Positions 37,598 through 47,478 of a stretch of 64,000 bases of DNA are shown here, piece after piece. Under the pieces are notes generated by a model. The model did not search any database, was not told the origin of the DNA, and saw nothing but the letters and a program-made list of their open reading frames with translations. The translations under genes and the position numbers were made by a program. How positions within the stretch are numbered: the first letter of the stretch is position 1; every line of letters starts with the position of its first letter. The stretch lies in assembly GCF_900107155.1 (NCBI RefSeq), contig NZ_FNOX01000006.1:248001-312000 (forward strand), in the 5' to 3' direction. This DNA comes from Pseudomonas salomonii. Lineage in GTDB: Bacteria; Pseudomonadota; Gammaproteobacteria; Pseudomonadales; Pseudomonadaceae.

Positions 37598-37800
37598 GCC
37601 ACTCTCCTGCTACCACACTGTTTTCGATGAGCTGCGCGGGCATCCGGCCCACGCCACCTGCGCAGTGTAGCCATTTGCGCGGTGTGGAACCTCGCAAATT
37701 AATGATCGGGTCAATCTCCGACGTTAATCTCCGAGCGCAATTTTTGCGCCATCGGCAGCCGGGTGGCGATTGCCTGTCACCGTTTAATCTTGAATAATCA

Positions 37801-37815
37801 GTCATTGAGAATGAC
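37801..37815. promoter_or_regulatory. Palindrome upstream of the PirR-like regulator
   Basis: GTCATT-GAG-AATGAC is a perfect 6-bp inverted repeat 12 bases before the regulator start codon. The overlapping stretch TGAGAATGACTTGCA matches about 10 of 14 arm positions of the 7-1-7 Fur-box model, so it might be an iron-responsive or autoregulatory site. It is not a strong Fur box. Confidence 0.35.
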
Positions 37816-37827
37816 TTGCAGACGCTA

Positions 37828-38553
37828 ATGAATCCCGCAGTTGGCCTACCCAGTATCCTGACCATTGAAGACGACCCGGTATTGGGCGCCTATGTGCATG
37901 AGCACCTGGGCCGCTGCGGCTTCCAGGTCACCTGGTGCCAGAACGGCCAACAGGGCCTGCAGATGGCACGTGACCAGGCGTTCGACGTGGTGTTGATGGA
38001 CATCCTGCTGCCGGGCATGGACGGTTTGTCGATTCTTACCCATTTGCGCCAGCACCATGCGACGCCGGTCATCCTCATGTCTGCGCTGGGCGCCGAAGCC
38101 GATCGCATCAGCGGTTTTCGCCTGGGCGCGGACGATTACCTGCCCAAGCCGTTCAGCATGGTCGAACTGCGCGTGCGCATCGAAGCGATCCTGCGCCGCG
38201 TGGCCCTGGACCGGCGGCCGTTGCCGCTGCGTTTACCGGCACGCGACGATGCACGCAGCCTGCGTTTTGACGATGAACTGTACGACGTGTTCTTTCAAGA
38301 ACACTCGGCCGGGCTGACGCGCAGCGAGTACCGCCTGCTCGAGACCTTGCACCGTAGCGCCGATGAAGTGCTCAGCAAAGCCTTCCTTTACCAGCATGTG
38401 TTGCAGCGCGGTTATGCGCCCCACGACCGCAGCCTGGACATGCATATCAGCCAGATCCGCCGCAAACTCAAGGCCATCGGCTACAGCGAGCGCGAAGTGC
38501 GCACGGTGTGGGGCAAGGGTTATGTGCTGAGCGGTCATGATGAAGGGCTTTGA
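37828..38553 (+). CDS. OmpR-family response regulator (PirR-like)
   Basis: 241-residue two-component regulator. The receiver has phospho-acceptor D58 in VVLMDILLPGMDG and lysine in DDYLPKPFS. The C-terminal winged helix has LTRSEYRLLETL, HDRSLDMHISQIRRKL and VRTVWGKGYVL. Position next to gacS suggests it is the counterpart of P. aeruginosa PirR, part of a siderophore-linked system, but no TonB receptor follows here. It overlaps the kinase gene by 17 bases. Start ATG at 37828; the frame extends 4 codons upstream to a TTG. Confidence 0.88.
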   Translation: MNPAVGLPSILTIEDDPVLGAYVHEHLGRCGFQVTWCQNGQQGLQMARDQAFDVVLMDILLPGMDGLSILTHLRQHHATPVILMSALGAEADRISGFRLGADDYLPKPFSMVELRVRIEAILRRVALDRRPLPLRLPARDDARSLRFDDELYDVFFQEHSAGLTRSEYRLLETLHRSADEVLSKAFLYQHVLQRGYAPHDRSLDMHISQIRRKLKAIGYSEREVRTVWGKGYVLSGHDEGL

Positions 38554-39898
38554 GCGGCTGCCCGGCCGGCACTCGTTATTCTGGAAGCTCGCCTGCCTGC
38601 TGATCGCCTTCTGTTTGCTGATGATCTGGCTCAGTTGGTCCTGGGGCCGCTACATGGAAGAGCAGAGCGCCTATGTGGCCGAGGAGTCCCGCGAGATTCT
38701 GCGCGGCTATGCCGCAGGCGCGGAATTGGCCTGGAGTACCCAGGGCAGTGCTGGCGTGGACGCCTGGTTGCAACTGATGGGCACGCGCGAATCCACCTGG
38801 ATCGGGGTGATCGGCAACGACTTGCAGTCGCTGAGCAACATGCCGCTGAGCGACAAGGAAAGCCAGCGCCTGACCTTTCTGCGCGGGCTGGAGTGGCCGG
38901 TCAGCCGGCACGTCAAAGGCCTGCCCTGGGTGAAAATCCCATTCCCGGTCGACCCTGGCGCCGGCTCGCTGGTGATCGAGTTGCCCCAGCGCTTTATGCC
39001 GGGGCGCTATCAGGTGTTGTGGCGCGTGGTGACCAACGGCGTGATCCCCGGCCTGTTTACCTTGCTGCTGTGCGTGGGGCTTTATCGGCTGCTGATCATG
39101 CCTTTGAACCAGTTGCGCGAGCAGGCCAACGCCTGGCGCGCCGATCAATTGAATACGCGCATGTCCCGCGAGGCCACCAGCCGCCAGGATGAATTGGGGG
39201 AGCTGGGCCGCGCCTTCGACCACATGTCTGAGCGTTTGCAGGGCACGGTGGAGTTGCAGCAACAGTTATTGCGGGACATGTCCCATGAATTGCGCACGCC
39301 GTTGAGCCGCTTGCGCGTGGCCTGTGACAGTGAGCAGGATCTAGCGCAGTTGCGCGAGCGCCTGGGCCGCGAGATCGACGCCATGCAGCGCCTGGTGGAA
39401 GACAGCCTGCAACTGGCCTGGCTGGACAGCGAGCGAACGCCGTTACCCGAGGAAGCCATCCAGCTTCAGGCCTTGTGGGACATGCTGCGGGAAAACGCCT
39501 GTTATGAAAGTGATTGGCCAGCAGCGCGTTTGCCGTGCCTGTTACCCGCCGACTGCTGGGTGCGCGGCAACCTGAATGCGCTGGCCCAGGCCCTGGAAAA
39601 TATCCTGCGCAATGCCATCCGGCATTCGCCCGCCCAGGGGCGGGTGACACTGGACGGCTGCCGCGAGGGCGATGAGTGGCATATCTGGCTGCAAGACCAG
39701 GGCGGCGGTATTGATGAGCAGGACGTGGAACGTATCTTTGCGCCGTTCACCCGCCTCGAAGGCTCTCGGCCGGGTGATGGCGGTTTTGGTCTGGGCTTGA
39801 GCATCGCCCGCAATGCCGTGCAGCGCCAGGGCGGGACGTTGTGGGCGCAAAACACCGCGCAGGGTTTGTGCGTGCACCTGCGGCTGCCGGCGCGCTAA
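38537..39898 (+). CDS. Sensor histidine kinase (PirS-like)
   Basis: 453-residue membrane kinase partner of the preceding regulator. TM1 is at ~12-35 and TM2 at ~168-190, with a periplasmic sensor of about 130 residues between them. HAMP follows, then HisKA with DMSHELRTPLSRLRVA, then HATPase with NAIRHSP (N box) and GGFGLGLSIARNAV (G box). Two adjacent ATGs (38537, 38540) are possible starts. The ligand is unknown; iron or siderophore sensing is suggested only by resemblance in position to PirRS. Confidence 0.88.
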   Translation: MMKGFERLPGRHSLFWKLACLLIAFCLLMIWLSWSWGRYMEEQSAYVAEESREILRGYAAGAELAWSTQGSAGVDAWLQLMGTRESTWIGVIGNDLQSLSNMPLSDKESQRLTFLRGLEWPVSRHVKGLPWVKIPFPVDPGAGSLVIELPQRFMPGRYQVLWRVVTNGVIPGLFTLLLCVGLYRLLIMPLNQLREQANAWRADQLNTRMSREATSRQDELGELGRAFDHMSERLQGTVELQQQLLRDMSHELRTPLSRLRVACDSEQDLAQLRERLGREIDAMQRLVEDSLQLAWLDSERTPLPEEAIQLQALWDMLRENACYESDWPAARLPCLLPADCWVRGNLNALAQALENILRNAIRHSPAQGRVTLDGCREGDEWHIWLQDQGGGIDEQDVERIFAPFTRLEGSRPGDGGFGLGLSIARNAVQRQGGTLWAQNTAQGLCVHLRLPAR

Positions 39899-39901
39899 CC
39901 G

Positions 39902-40417
39902 TCAGCCACGTCGTTGTTTGCGCTTCTTCCACTGATGCGCGACCCACCAGCGCCAGTAGCCCATCGTCAGGCAATAGGCCAGCGCGGCCAATACCAACCC
40001 GCACACCACCGAACCCAACAGGAACGGCTGCCACAGCGTGCCCAGCTGGCTGCTGATCCACTCCCAGGTCAGGTTATCGGGCAGGCTGCGCGGCGGCGTG
40101 TTCATCAGCCACGCGCCGGTCAGGTAGGTGCAGAAGAACACCACCGGCATGGTGATTGGGTTGGTCAGCCATACCAGGCTCACAGCAATCGGCATATTGC
40201 CGCGCACGGCGATCGCCAGGACTGCCGCCAATAACATCTGCAATGGAATCGGAATAAACGCGGCGAACAGGCCCACTGCCATGGCGCGCGCGACGGAATG
40301 GCGGTTCAGGTGCCAGAGGTTGGGGTCATGCAGCAACGTGCCGAGAAATCGTAAGGACTTGTGTTCCCGGATACTCGTGGGGTCGGGCATGTACCGTTTG
40401 AATAGGCGCCGGGGCAT
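39902..40417 (-). CDS. DUF2062 inner-membrane protein
   Basis: 171-residue protein with three or four membrane helices. The DUF2062 core VARAMAVGLFAAFIPIPLQMLLA, VRGNMPIAVSLVWLTNPITM and CYLTGAWLM-like segments is clear, followed by a basic tail KKRKQRRG. Function unknown. It is convergent with the sensor kinase (3-base gap) and divergent from comEC, as in P. aeruginosa. Confidence 0.88.
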   Translation of the reverse strand: MPRRLFKRYMPDPTSIREHKSLRFLGTLLHDPNLWHLNRHSVARAMAVGLFAAFIPIPLQMLLAAVLAIAVRGNMPIAVSLVWLTNPITMPVVFFCTYLTGAWLMNTPPRSLPDNLTWEWISSQLGTLWQPFLLGSVVCGLVLAALAYCLTMGYWRWWVAHQWKKRKQRRG

Positions 40418-40551
40418 AAGGGGTCCAGGTCAGTTCGAGGGGCAAGTATGCCCGCATTCTATAAACAGAAAATTCAGACTTTGTGACAAAACATCAGAGG
40501 CCGCGGGAAGTATCCGACTAAGACTAGTGGATCACTGGAAAAGGATGATTC

Positions 40552-42777
40552 ATGAGAACAGGGATGTTCGCGTTCGGAATGGGCTTATTGTCGCTGCGAT
40601 TTTTACCCGCACTGCCAACTACCGCCTGGCTGCTGGCCATGCTGGTAATAGCCTTGATGCTGCTGCCGTTTCGTACTTATCCGCTGGCATTTTTGCTGTT
40701 GGGCGTGAGCTGGGCGTGCATGAGTGCGCAATGGGCGTTGGACGACCGGCTAAGGCCGGATTTGGACGGTCAGACTCGCTGGATTGAAGGGCGCGTCATC
40801 GGGTTACCGCAAACCACCGGCACCGGCGTGCGCTTCGAATTGACCGACAGCCGGTCACGCAAGGCCCGGCTGCCCAAGCGTATCCGGCTGTCCTGGCACG
40901 GCGGCCCGCCGGTTAACAGTGGCGAGCGCTGGCGGCTGGCGGTCACGCTCAAGCGGCCGGCAGGCCTGCTCAATTTCCAGGGGTTTGACTACGAGGCCTG
41001 GCTGCTGGCCCAGCGCATCGGCGCCACCGGTTCGGTGAAAGACGGCCAGCGCCTGGCGCCGGCTCGCCATGCCTGGCGTGACAGCGTCCGCCAACGCCTG
41101 CTGGCGGTGGATGCTCAGGGCCGCGAGGCGGGGCTGGCGGCCTTGGTGCTCGGCGACGGCTCGGGGTTGGCAACCGAGGATTGGCGGGTGTTGCAGGACA
41201 CCGGCACGGTGCACCTGCTGGTGATTTCCGGCCAGCACATTGGCTTGCTGGCCGGTTTGATCTACGCGCTGGTGGCCGGGCTGGCGCGCTACGGCTGCTG
41301 GCCCCGCGCCTTGCCCTGGCTGCCATGGGCCTGCGGCCTGGCATTTACTGCCGCGCTGGGGTATGGCCTGCTGGCGGGTTTCGGTGTGCCGGTGCAACGG
41401 GCCTGCGTGATGGTCGGGTTGGTGCTGCTGTGGCGATTGCGGTTTCGCCACCTGGGTGTGTGGTGGCCGTTGTTACTGGCGTTCAATGCCGTGCTGGTGC
41501 TGGAACCGCTGGCCAGTTTGCAACCGGGGTTCTGGTTGTCGTTTGCCGCCGTGGCCGTGCTGGTGCTGGCGTTCAGCGGTCGTTTGGGCGCGTGGAGCGT
41601 CTGGCAGGCGTGGACCCGTCCCCAATGGCTGATCGCCATTGGGTTGTTTCCGGTGTTGCTGGTGCTGGGGTTGCCCATCAGCCTCAGCGCGCCGGTGGCC
41701 AATCTGTTTGCCGTGCCGTGGATCAGCCTGGTGGTGCTGCCGTTGGCACTGCTGGGCACCGCACTGTTGGCGGTGCCATGGGTGGGAGAGGGCGTGTTGT
41801 GGTTGGCCGGTGGCGCATTGGACGGCCTGTTCAAAGGCTTGGCGCTGCTGGCCGGGCTGCGCGCAGCGTGGGTGCCCGCCGACGTGCCGTTGGGTTATTG
41901 GTTGATCAGCGTCGCGGGCGCGGTGCTATTACTCTTGCCCAAAGGCGTGCCATTGCGGCTGCTCGGCTGGCCGATGCTGTTGTTGGCGGTTGTTCCACCT
42001 AAGACCTTGGTTCCGCACGGGCAGGTGGAGGTGGTGCAATTGGATATCGGCCAGGGGCTGGCGGTGATCCTGCGCACGCGCCATCACGCCATGCTCTACG
42101 ACGCAGGCCCGCGCTCGGGGGCGGTTGACCTGGGCGCGCGCGTGGTGCTGCCATCCCTGCAAAAGCTTGGGGTGGCGGCGTTGGATGCGATGGTCATCAG
42201 CCACGCCCACGCTGACCATGCCGGCGGTGCCGCAGCGGTTGCCCGTGTACTGCCCGTCGGGCGGGTTATCGGCGGAGAGACCGAAGGGCTGCCGGCCTCT
42301 CTCGCGGCCCAACCCTGTAACAGTGGCGAGCGCTGGGAGTGGGATGGCGTGTCATTCGAGTTGTGGCAATGGCCTGGCGCCACCAGCAGCAATCCGAAAT
42401 CCTGCGTCTTGCAGGTACAGGCCCGTGGCGAGCGGCTGCTACTGACGGGCGATATTGATGAGGCGGCCGAAAACGCCTTTCTCGCTTCGCCCTTGGCGGT
42501 GCCGACCGATTGGCTGCAAGCGCCGCACCATGGCAGCCGCAGTTCCTCGTCCTGGGCGTTTTTACAGCAGCTTGCGCCCAAGTCGGTGCTGATTTCCCGT
42601 GGTCGTGGCAACGCCTTCGGGCATCCTCACCGTCAAGTGACGGCGCGTTACCAGGCGCTGGGCAGCCGCGTCTACGACAGCGCCGAGCAAGGTGCGGTGC
42701 GTGTGCAACTGGGCGGTTTCAGCGCACCGGTCGTTGCGCGCAGTCAACGGCGCTTCTGGCGCGAAGCGTTACCCTAA
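40552..42777 (+). CDS. comEC: DNA internalisation protein ComEC/Rec2
   Basis: 741-residue inner-membrane protein that translocates one DNA strand into the cytoplasm during natural transformation. The N-terminal DUF4131/OB part (~1-190) is followed by the Competence membrane domain with LLVISGQHIGLLAGLIYAL and many helices to ~500. The C-terminal beta-lactamase-like domain has the metal motif SHAHADHAGG, LLLTGDIDEAAENAF and QAPHHGSRSS. The complete frame suggests potential competence. It precedes exbB-exbD-lpxK. Confidence 0.95.
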   Translation: MRTGMFAFGMGLLSLRFLPALPTTAWLLAMLVIALMLLPFRTYPLAFLLLGVSWACMSAQWALDDRLRPDLDGQTRWIEGRVIGLPQTTGTGVRFELTDSRSRKARLPKRIRLSWHGGPPVNSGERWRLAVTLKRPAGLLNFQGFDYEAWLLAQRIGATGSVKDGQRLAPARHAWRDSVRQRLLAVDAQGREAGLAALVLGDGSGLATEDWRVLQDTGTVHLLVISGQHIGLLAGLIYALVAGLARYGCWPRALPWLPWACGLAFTAALGYGLLAGFGVPVQRACVMVGLVLLWRLRFRHLGVWWPLLLAFNAVLVLEPLASLQPGFWLSFAAVAVLVLAFSGRLGAWSVWQAWTRPQWLIAIGLFPVLLVLGLPISLSAPVANLFAVPWISLVVLPLALLGTALLAVPWVGEGVLWLAGGALDGLFKGLALLAGLRAAWVPADVPLGYWLISVAGAVLLLLPKGVPLRLLGWPMLLLAVVPPKTLVPHGQVEVVQLDIGQGLAVILRTRHHAMLYDAGPRSGAVDLGARVVLPSLQKLGVAALDAMVISHAHADHAGGAAAVARVLPVGRVIGGETEGLPASLAAQPCNSGERWEWDGVSFELWQWPGATSSNPKSCVLQVQARGERLLLTGDIDEAAENAFLASPLAVPTDWLQAPHHGSRSSSSWAFLQQLAPKSVLISRGRGNAFGHPHRQVTARYQALGSRVYDSAEQGAVRVQLGGFSAPVVARSQRRFWREALP

Positions 42778-42886
42778 TACAGGCTTACCAAACCGCCGGG
42801 CCTGCGACAGGCGGGCCTGGCGCCTGCGAACCACGCGGGTGAACCTATATGGTAAAGTGGCGCACTTTTTCGAGGGGACATTCACT

Positions 42887-43522
42887 GTGTGGGAATTGGT
42901 CAAATCCGGCGGCTGGATGATGTTGCCGATTATCTTGAGCTCCATCGCCGCACTCGGCATCGTTGCCGAACGTTTGTGGACCCTGCGCGCCAGTCGCATA
43001 ACCCCCGAGCATCTGCTGGGGCAGGTGTGGGGCTGGATCAAGAACAAGCAGCTGGATAAAGAAAAACTCAAGGAGTTGCGCGCCAACTCGCCGCTGGGTG
43101 AAATCCTTGCAGCGGGCCTCGCCAATTCCAAGCATGGTCGCGAGATCATGAAAGAATGCATCGAAGAGGCCGCTGCCCGCGTCATCCATGAAATGGAGCG
43201 CTATATCAATGCGCTCGGCACCATCGCAGCCATGGCGCCTTTGCTTGGCCTGCTGGGTACGGTGCTGGGCATGATCGACATTTTCAGCTCGTTCATGGGC
43301 TCGGGCATGACCACCAACGCCGCCGTCCTGGCCGGTGGTATTTCCAAGGCCTTGATCACCACGGCAGCGGGCCTGATGGTCGGTATTCCGTCGGTGTTTT
43401 TCCACCGCTTCCTGCAGCGTCGCATCGATGAACTGGTGGTCGGCATGGAACAGGAAGCCATCAAGCTGGTGGAAGTGGTGCAGGGCGATCGTGATGTCGA
43501 TTTCGTTGAGGGCCGAGCGTGA
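42887..43522 (+). CDS. exbB: MotA/TolQ/ExbB proton-channel protein
   Basis: 211-residue proton-channel subunit with three membrane helices and the family core RYINALGTIAAMAPLLGLLGTVLGMIDIF, then ISKALITTAAGLMVGIP. It works with the next gene (ExbD/TolR type) to couple proton flow to an envelope process. I start at GTG 42887 (VWELVKSGGWMM), with GAGGGG upstream; the longer frame covers the comEC end. It lies in the lpxK-kdsB-murB operon rather than by a tonB or tol cluster, so its partner is unclear. Confidence 0.92.
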   Translation: MWELVKSGGWMMLPIILSSIAALGIVAERLWTLRASRITPEHLLGQVWGWIKNKQLDKEKLKELRANSPLGEILAAGLANSKHGREIMKECIEEAAARVIHEMERYINALGTIAAMAPLLGLLGTVLGMIDIFSSFMGSGMTTNAAVLAGGISKALITTAAGLMVGIPSVFFHRFLQRRIDELVVGMEQEAIKLVEVVQGDRDVDFVEGRA

Positions 43523-43947
43523 AATTTCGCCGCAAGCAACGGGAGAATGTTGATATCAACCTGGCGTCGCTGATCGACGTGGTCTTTATCCTGCTACTGT
43601 TTTTTGTCGTGACGACCACCTTCACCCGCGAAACCCAGCTGCGGGTCGATTTACCCGAAGCAGTCAGTGGCTCACCGGCCGAAGACCAGCAAACCAAGCA
43701 GCTGGACATTGCGATCAGCGCCGACGGGGTGTTTTCGGTGAATAACCAATTGCTCGAAAAAAATGACCTTGCCAGCCTGATGGCCGCCCTGGAGAAAGAG
43801 TCCGGCGGCGATACCAACATACCGCTGTCCATCAGCGCTGACGGCAAAACCCAGCATCAAGCCGTGATCACCGCCATGGATGCCGCCGGCAAGCTGGGCT
43901 TCAGCCATCTGCGCATGACCACCGTCGAGGCGGCGAGCCCGCCCTGA
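43519..43947 (+). CDS. exbD: ExbD/TolR biopolymer transport protein
   Basis: 142-residue single-pass protein: short cytoplasmic start [14 protein letters not shown], then membrane helix [21 protein letters not shown] carrying the conserved Asp of the proton path, and a periplasmic domain ([13 protein letters not shown] onward). GTG start overlapping the exbB stop; its own stop overlaps the lpxK start. Stoichiometric partner of the upstream ExbB. Confidence 0.93.
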   Translation: MKFRRKQRENVDINLASLIDVVFILLLFFVVTTTFTRETQLRVDLPEAVSGSPAEDQQTKQLDIAISADGVFSVNNQLLEKNDLASLMAALEKESGGDTNIPLSISADGKTQHQAVITAMDAAGKLGFSHLRMTTVEAASPP

Positions 43948-44957
43948 TGGCCATGTCCGATCGTTTGCTCAAGGCGTGGTACGAGGGCCATCCGGCACTC
44001 GCGCTGCTGCGGCCGCTGGAATCCTTGTACCGTCGTGTTGTGCAGCGCAAACGCGCGCGCTTCCTGGCGGGCGAGGGTGAGATTTATCAATCGCCGGTGC
44101 CTGTGGTGGTGGTGGGCAATATCACCGTTGGGGGCACGGGCAAGACGCCGTTGATCCTGTGGCTGATCGAACACTGCCGGCGCAGCGGCCTGCGGGTCGG
44201 CGTGGTCAGCCGCGGCTATGGAGCCAAGCCGCCGCAGTTGCCCTGGCGGGTCGAGGCCAGCCATAGCGCCGAAGTGGCGGGCGATGAGCCGTTGCTGATC
44301 GTTCAGCGCTGCGGCGTACCCCTGATGATCGATCCAGACCGCAGCCGCGCCGTCAAAGCCTTGCTGGCCAGTGAACCCCTTGACCTGATCCTTTCCGACG
44401 ATGGCCTGCAGCATTACCGCCTGGCCCGCGACCTGGAACTGGTGCTGATCGATGCCGCCCGTGGCCTGGGCAACCGCCGCTGCTTGCCTGCCGGGCCTTT
44501 GCGCGAACCGGTGGAGCGCCTGCACAGTGTCGATGCGCTGTTGTACAACGGCGCCGGGGCCGATCGCGAGGACGGGTTTGCCTTTCGCCTGCAACCCACG
44601 GCGCTGATCAACCTGAAAACCGGGGAGCGCCAATCGGTCGAGCATTTTGCCGCCGGCCAGCGGGTCCATGCCGTCGCGGGTATCGGTAACCCGCAACGTT
44701 TCTTCAATACCCTCGAAACGCTACACTGGCAGCCGATTCCCCATGCGTTTGCCGACCATGCGCCCTACAGCGCAGAGGTGTTGAATTTCACACCGTCATT
44801 GCCGTTGGTGATGACCGAAAAGGACGCGGTGAAGTGCCGCGCCTTTGCCCAGCCCGACTGGTGGTACCTTGCAGTGGATGCGCTGCCGTCACCGGCGTTT
44901 GTGGCCTGGTTCGACACGCAATTGATGCGCCTGCTGCCCGCCCGACTTTTGCCTTAA
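43947..44957 (+). CDS. lpxK: Tetraacyldisaccharide 4'-kinase
   Basis: 336-residue membrane-associated P-loop kinase that phosphorylates the lipid A disaccharide at the 4' position. P-loop [16 protein letters not shown] is at about residue 57, with [14 protein letters not shown] as the catalytic region and an N-terminal hydrophobic membrane helix. Start overlaps the exbD stop; a second ATG two codons in is possible. It is with kdsB (Kdo activation), an LPS synthesis group. Confidence 0.96.
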   Translation: MAMSDRLLKAWYEGHPALALLRPLESLYRRVVQRKRARFLAGEGEIYQSPVPVVVVGNITVGGTGKTPLILWLIEHCRRSGLRVGVVSRGYGAKPPQLPWRVEASHSAEVAGDEPLLIVQRCGVPLMIDPDRSRAVKALLASEPLDLILSDDGLQHYRLARDLELVLIDAARGLGNRRCLPAGPLREPVERLHSVDALLYNGAGADREDGFAFRLQPTALINLKTGERQSVEHFAAGQRVHAVAGIGNPQRFFNTLETLHWQPIPHAFADHAPYSAEVLNFTPSLPLVMTEKDAVKCRAFAQPDWWYLAVDALPSPAFVAWFDTQLMRLLPARLLP

Positions 44958-44980
44958 ACCGCTTTTTCCAGGAAATACTC

Positions 44981-45166
44981 ATGGACACCAAACTGCTCGA
45001 CATCCTCGCTTGCCCAATCTGCAAAGGCCCGCTCAAGCTCAGCGCCGACAAAACCGAGTTGATCAGCAAGGGTGCCGGCCTGGCTTACCCGATCCGTGAT
45101 GGCATCCCGGTAATGCTGGAAAGCGAGGCCCGTACCCTGACCACCGATGAGCGCCTGGATAAATGA
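44981..45166 (+). CDS. ycaR: Trm112-family protein YcaR (UPF0434)
   Basis: 61-residue protein with one CPIC motif ([14 protein letters not shown]) and [11 protein letters not shown], the Trm112/YcaR signature. The usual second cysteine pair is absent, as in many YcaR proteins. Role unknown; eukaryotic Trm112 activates methyltransferases. It sits between lpxK and kdsB, its conserved location, and its stop overlaps the kdsB start. Confidence 0.93.
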   Translation: MDTKLLDILACPICKGPLKLSADKTELISKGAGLAYPIRDGIPVMLESEARTLTTDERLDK

Positions 45167-45927
45167 CCACCGCCTTTACCGTTGTCATTCCTTCGCGCTA
45201 CGCCTCCACGCGCCTGCCGGGCAAGCCGCTGCAACTGATCGGCAACAAGCCGATGATCCAGCTGGTGTGGGAGCAGGCTTGCAAAAGCAGCGCCGAGCGC
45301 GTGGTGGTTGCCACCGATGACCCGCGCATCATCGAGGCCTGCAAAGGTTTCGGCGCCGAAGCGGTGCTGACCCGTGAAGACCACAATTCCGGCACCGACC
45401 GCCTGGCCGAAGTCGCCACGCAACTGGGGCTGGCGCCCGACGCGATTGTGGTCAATGTGCAAGGTGACGAACCCCTGATCCCGCCCTGCGTGATCGATCA
45501 GGTCGCCGCCAACCTGGCCGCCCATGGCGAAGCGCGCATGGCGACCCTGGCCGAACCGATCGAAGATATCGATACCCTGTTCAACCCGAACGTGGTCAAA
45601 GTGGTCAGCGATATCAATGGCCTTGCGCTGACCTTCAGCCGCTCGACCCTGCCGTGGGCGCGTGATGCGTTCGCCAAACAGCCCGACGTCTTGCCCGAGG
45701 GCGTGCCGTACCGTCGCCATATCGGCATCTATGCCTACCGCGCCGGTTTCCTGCATGACTTCGTCAGCTGGGGGCCGTGCTGGCTGGAAAATACCGAGTC
45801 TCTGGAGCAGCTGCGTGCCCTGTGGCACGGCGTGCGCATCCACGTGGGCGACGCGCTGGAAGCGCCGCCGGCCGGTGTCGACACCCAGGAAGACCTCGAG
45901 CGCGTCCGCCGCCTGCTGGGGGCCTGA
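45163..45927 (+). CDS. kdsB: 3-deoxy-manno-octulosonate cytidylyltransferase
   Basis: 254-residue nucleotidyltransferase that activates Kdo as CMP-Kdo for lipid A core synthesis. It has the N-terminal [21 protein letters not shown], substrate motif [13 protein letters not shown] and [15 protein letters not shown], all typical of KdsB. Start overlaps ycaR and its stop overlaps the phosphatase gene, consistent with a single polycistronic transcript. Confidence 0.97.
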   Translation: MTTAFTVVIPSRYASTRLPGKPLQLIGNKPMIQLVWEQACKSSAERVVVATDDPRIIEACKGFGAEAVLTREDHNSGTDRLAEVATQLGLAPDAIVVNVQGDEPLIPPCVIDQVAANLAAHGEARMATLAEPIEDIDTLFNPNVVKVVSDINGLALTFSRSTLPWARDAFAKQPDVLPEGVPYRRHIGIYAYRAGFLHDFVSWGPCWLENTESLEQLRALWHGVRIHVGDALEAPPAGVDTQEDLERVRRLLGA

Positions 45928-46391
45928 TGGAGGTTCTGTTCGTCTGCCTGGGTAATATCTGCCGCTCGCCCACCGCCGAAGGTGTGTTGCGCCATAAATT
46001 GCGCGAAGCGGGGTTGGCCGGCCAGGTTGAAGTGGCGTCTGCCGGCACGGGTGACTGGCATGTCGGCAACCCGCCGGATCAGCGCAGCCAGCGCGCGGCG
46101 CTGGTACGCGGTTACGACCTGTCGGCCCAGCGTGCCCAGCAGGTTTCCCGTGCAGACTTTGCTCGATATGACCTGATCCTGGCCATGGACCACAGCAACC
46201 TGCGCAACCTCAAGGCGTTGCACCCAGGTCAAGGCAAGGCCGAGCTGGACTTGTTCCTGCGCCGCTATGACGCCGAAGTGGACGAAGTGCCAGACCCTTA
46301 CTACGAAGGCGAGCAGGGCTTCGAGCGGGTCCTGGACCTGATCGAGCGGGCCTGTGATTTATTGGTGATCGAATTGAAGGGGCGGTTATGA
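45927..46391 (+). CDS. Low-molecular-weight protein tyrosine phosphatase
   Basis: 154-residue LMW-PTP. The catalytic P-loop VCLGNICRSPTAEG (CX5R) starts at residue 6, and the general-acid Asp is in VPDPYYEGEQGFE near residue 121. These phosphatases often dephosphorylate tyrosine kinases of polysaccharide export, but no such kinase lies nearby. It stands between kdsB and murB with overlapping codons on both sides, the conserved Pseudomonas order. Confidence 0.94.
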   Translation: MEVLFVCLGNICRSPTAEGVLRHKLREAGLAGQVEVASAGTGDWHVGNPPDQRSQRAALVRGYDLSAQRAQQVSRADFARYDLILAMDHSNLRNLKALHPGQGKAELDLFLRRYDAEVDEVPDPYYEGEQGFERVLDLIERACDLLVIELKGRL

Positions 46392-47407
46392 CCTTGCAGG
46401 TGCTTGCGCAGGTATCGCTCAAGCCATTCAACAGCTTCGGTATCGATGTGCGCGCCCAGTGGTTTGCCGAGGCTCGCAGCGACGCCGATGTGCGTGAAGC
46501 CCTGGCCTATGCGGCGGCGCAGTCATTACCGCTGTTGGTGATCGGCGGTGGCAGCAACCTGCTGTTGACCCAGGATATCCAGGCGTTGGTGTTGCGCATG
46601 GCCACCCAGGGCATTCGGGTGCTGCAGGATGATGGCGTGCACGTGGTGGTCGAGGCCGAAGCGGGCGAAGCCTGGCATCCTTTTGTACTGTGGACGTTGG
46701 AACACGGCTTCTGCGGCCTGGAAAACCTCAGCCTCATCCCCGGCACCGTCGGTGCAGCGCCGATGCAGAACATCGGCGCCTACGGCGTGGAGATCAAGGA
46801 CGTGTTTGCCGGCCTCACCGCGCTGGATCGCCATACCGGCGAGCTGCGCGACTTCAGCCTGCAAGAATGCAACTTTGCCTACCGCGACAGCCTGTTCAAG
46901 CACGAAACCGGACGCTGGCTGATTCTGCGCGTACGTTTTGCCTTGAGCCGCGCCAGCCACCTCAAGCTCGACTACGGCCCGGTGAAGCAGCGCCTGGCCG
47001 GGCAGGGCATCACTGAGGCGACGCCGAGCGATGTCAGCCGTGCCATTTGCAGCATTCGCCGCGAAAAACTGCCCGACCCGGCAGAACTGGGCAATGCCGG
47101 CAGCTTTTTCAAAAACCCACTGGTGTCCCAGGTGTTGGCGGCTGAGCTGAAAGCGCAGTATCCGGACCTGGTGGCCTACCCGCAGGCCGATGGGCAGATG
47201 AAGCTCGCCGCCGGCTGGTTGATCGATAAAGCCGGCTGGAAGGGCTTTCGCGATGGCGATGCCGGCGTGCATAAACTGCAGGCGCTGGTGCTGGTCAACT
47301 ATGGCGCGGCCACCGGGCATGACATTGCCAACCTGGCGCTGCGCATCCAGCGTGATATTGCCGAGCGTTTCAAGGTCGATCTGGAAATGGAACCCAACCA
47401 GTACTGA
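46388..47407 (+). CDS. murB: UDP-N-acetylenolpyruvoylglucosamine reductase
   Basis: 339-residue FAD enzyme that makes UDP-MurNAc, the second committed step of peptidoglycan synthesis. The FAD-binding segment LLVIGGGSNLLLTQD is near residue 50, GTVGAAPMQNIGAYGVEI follows, and the catalytic serine is in LGNAGSFFKNP; the length fits type I MurB. Last gene of the exbB-to-murB run, followed by a strong terminator. Confidence 0.97.
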   Translation: MTLQVLAQVSLKPFNSFGIDVRAQWFAEARSDADVREALAYAAAQSLPLLVIGGGSNLLLTQDIQALVLRMATQGIRVLQDDGVHVVVEAEAGEAWHPFVLWTLEHGFCGLENLSLIPGTVGAAPMQNIGAYGVEIKDVFAGLTALDRHTGELRDFSLQECNFAYRDSLFKHETGRWLILRVRFALSRASHLKLDYGPVKQRLAGQGITEATPSDVSRAICSIRREKLPDPAELGNAGSFFKNPLVSQVLAAELKAQYPDLVAYPQADGQMKLAAGWLIDKAGWKGFRDGDAGVHKLQALVLVNYGAATGHDIANLALRIQRDIAERFKVDLEMEPNQY

Positions 47408-47428
47408 GCGTCAGCAATCCTGTAAAAC

Positions 47429-47464
47429 AAAAATGCCCCGTATCTTTCGATACGGGGCATTTTT
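47429..47464. terminator. Bidirectional terminator between murB and the BI-1 gene
   Basis: Perfect 16-bp stem (AAAAATGCCCCGTATC with its complement), a four-base TTTC loop, and A/T runs on both sides. It serves both convergent genes. Confidence 0.95.
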
Positions 47465-47478
47465 TATTGCGTTAGCAA

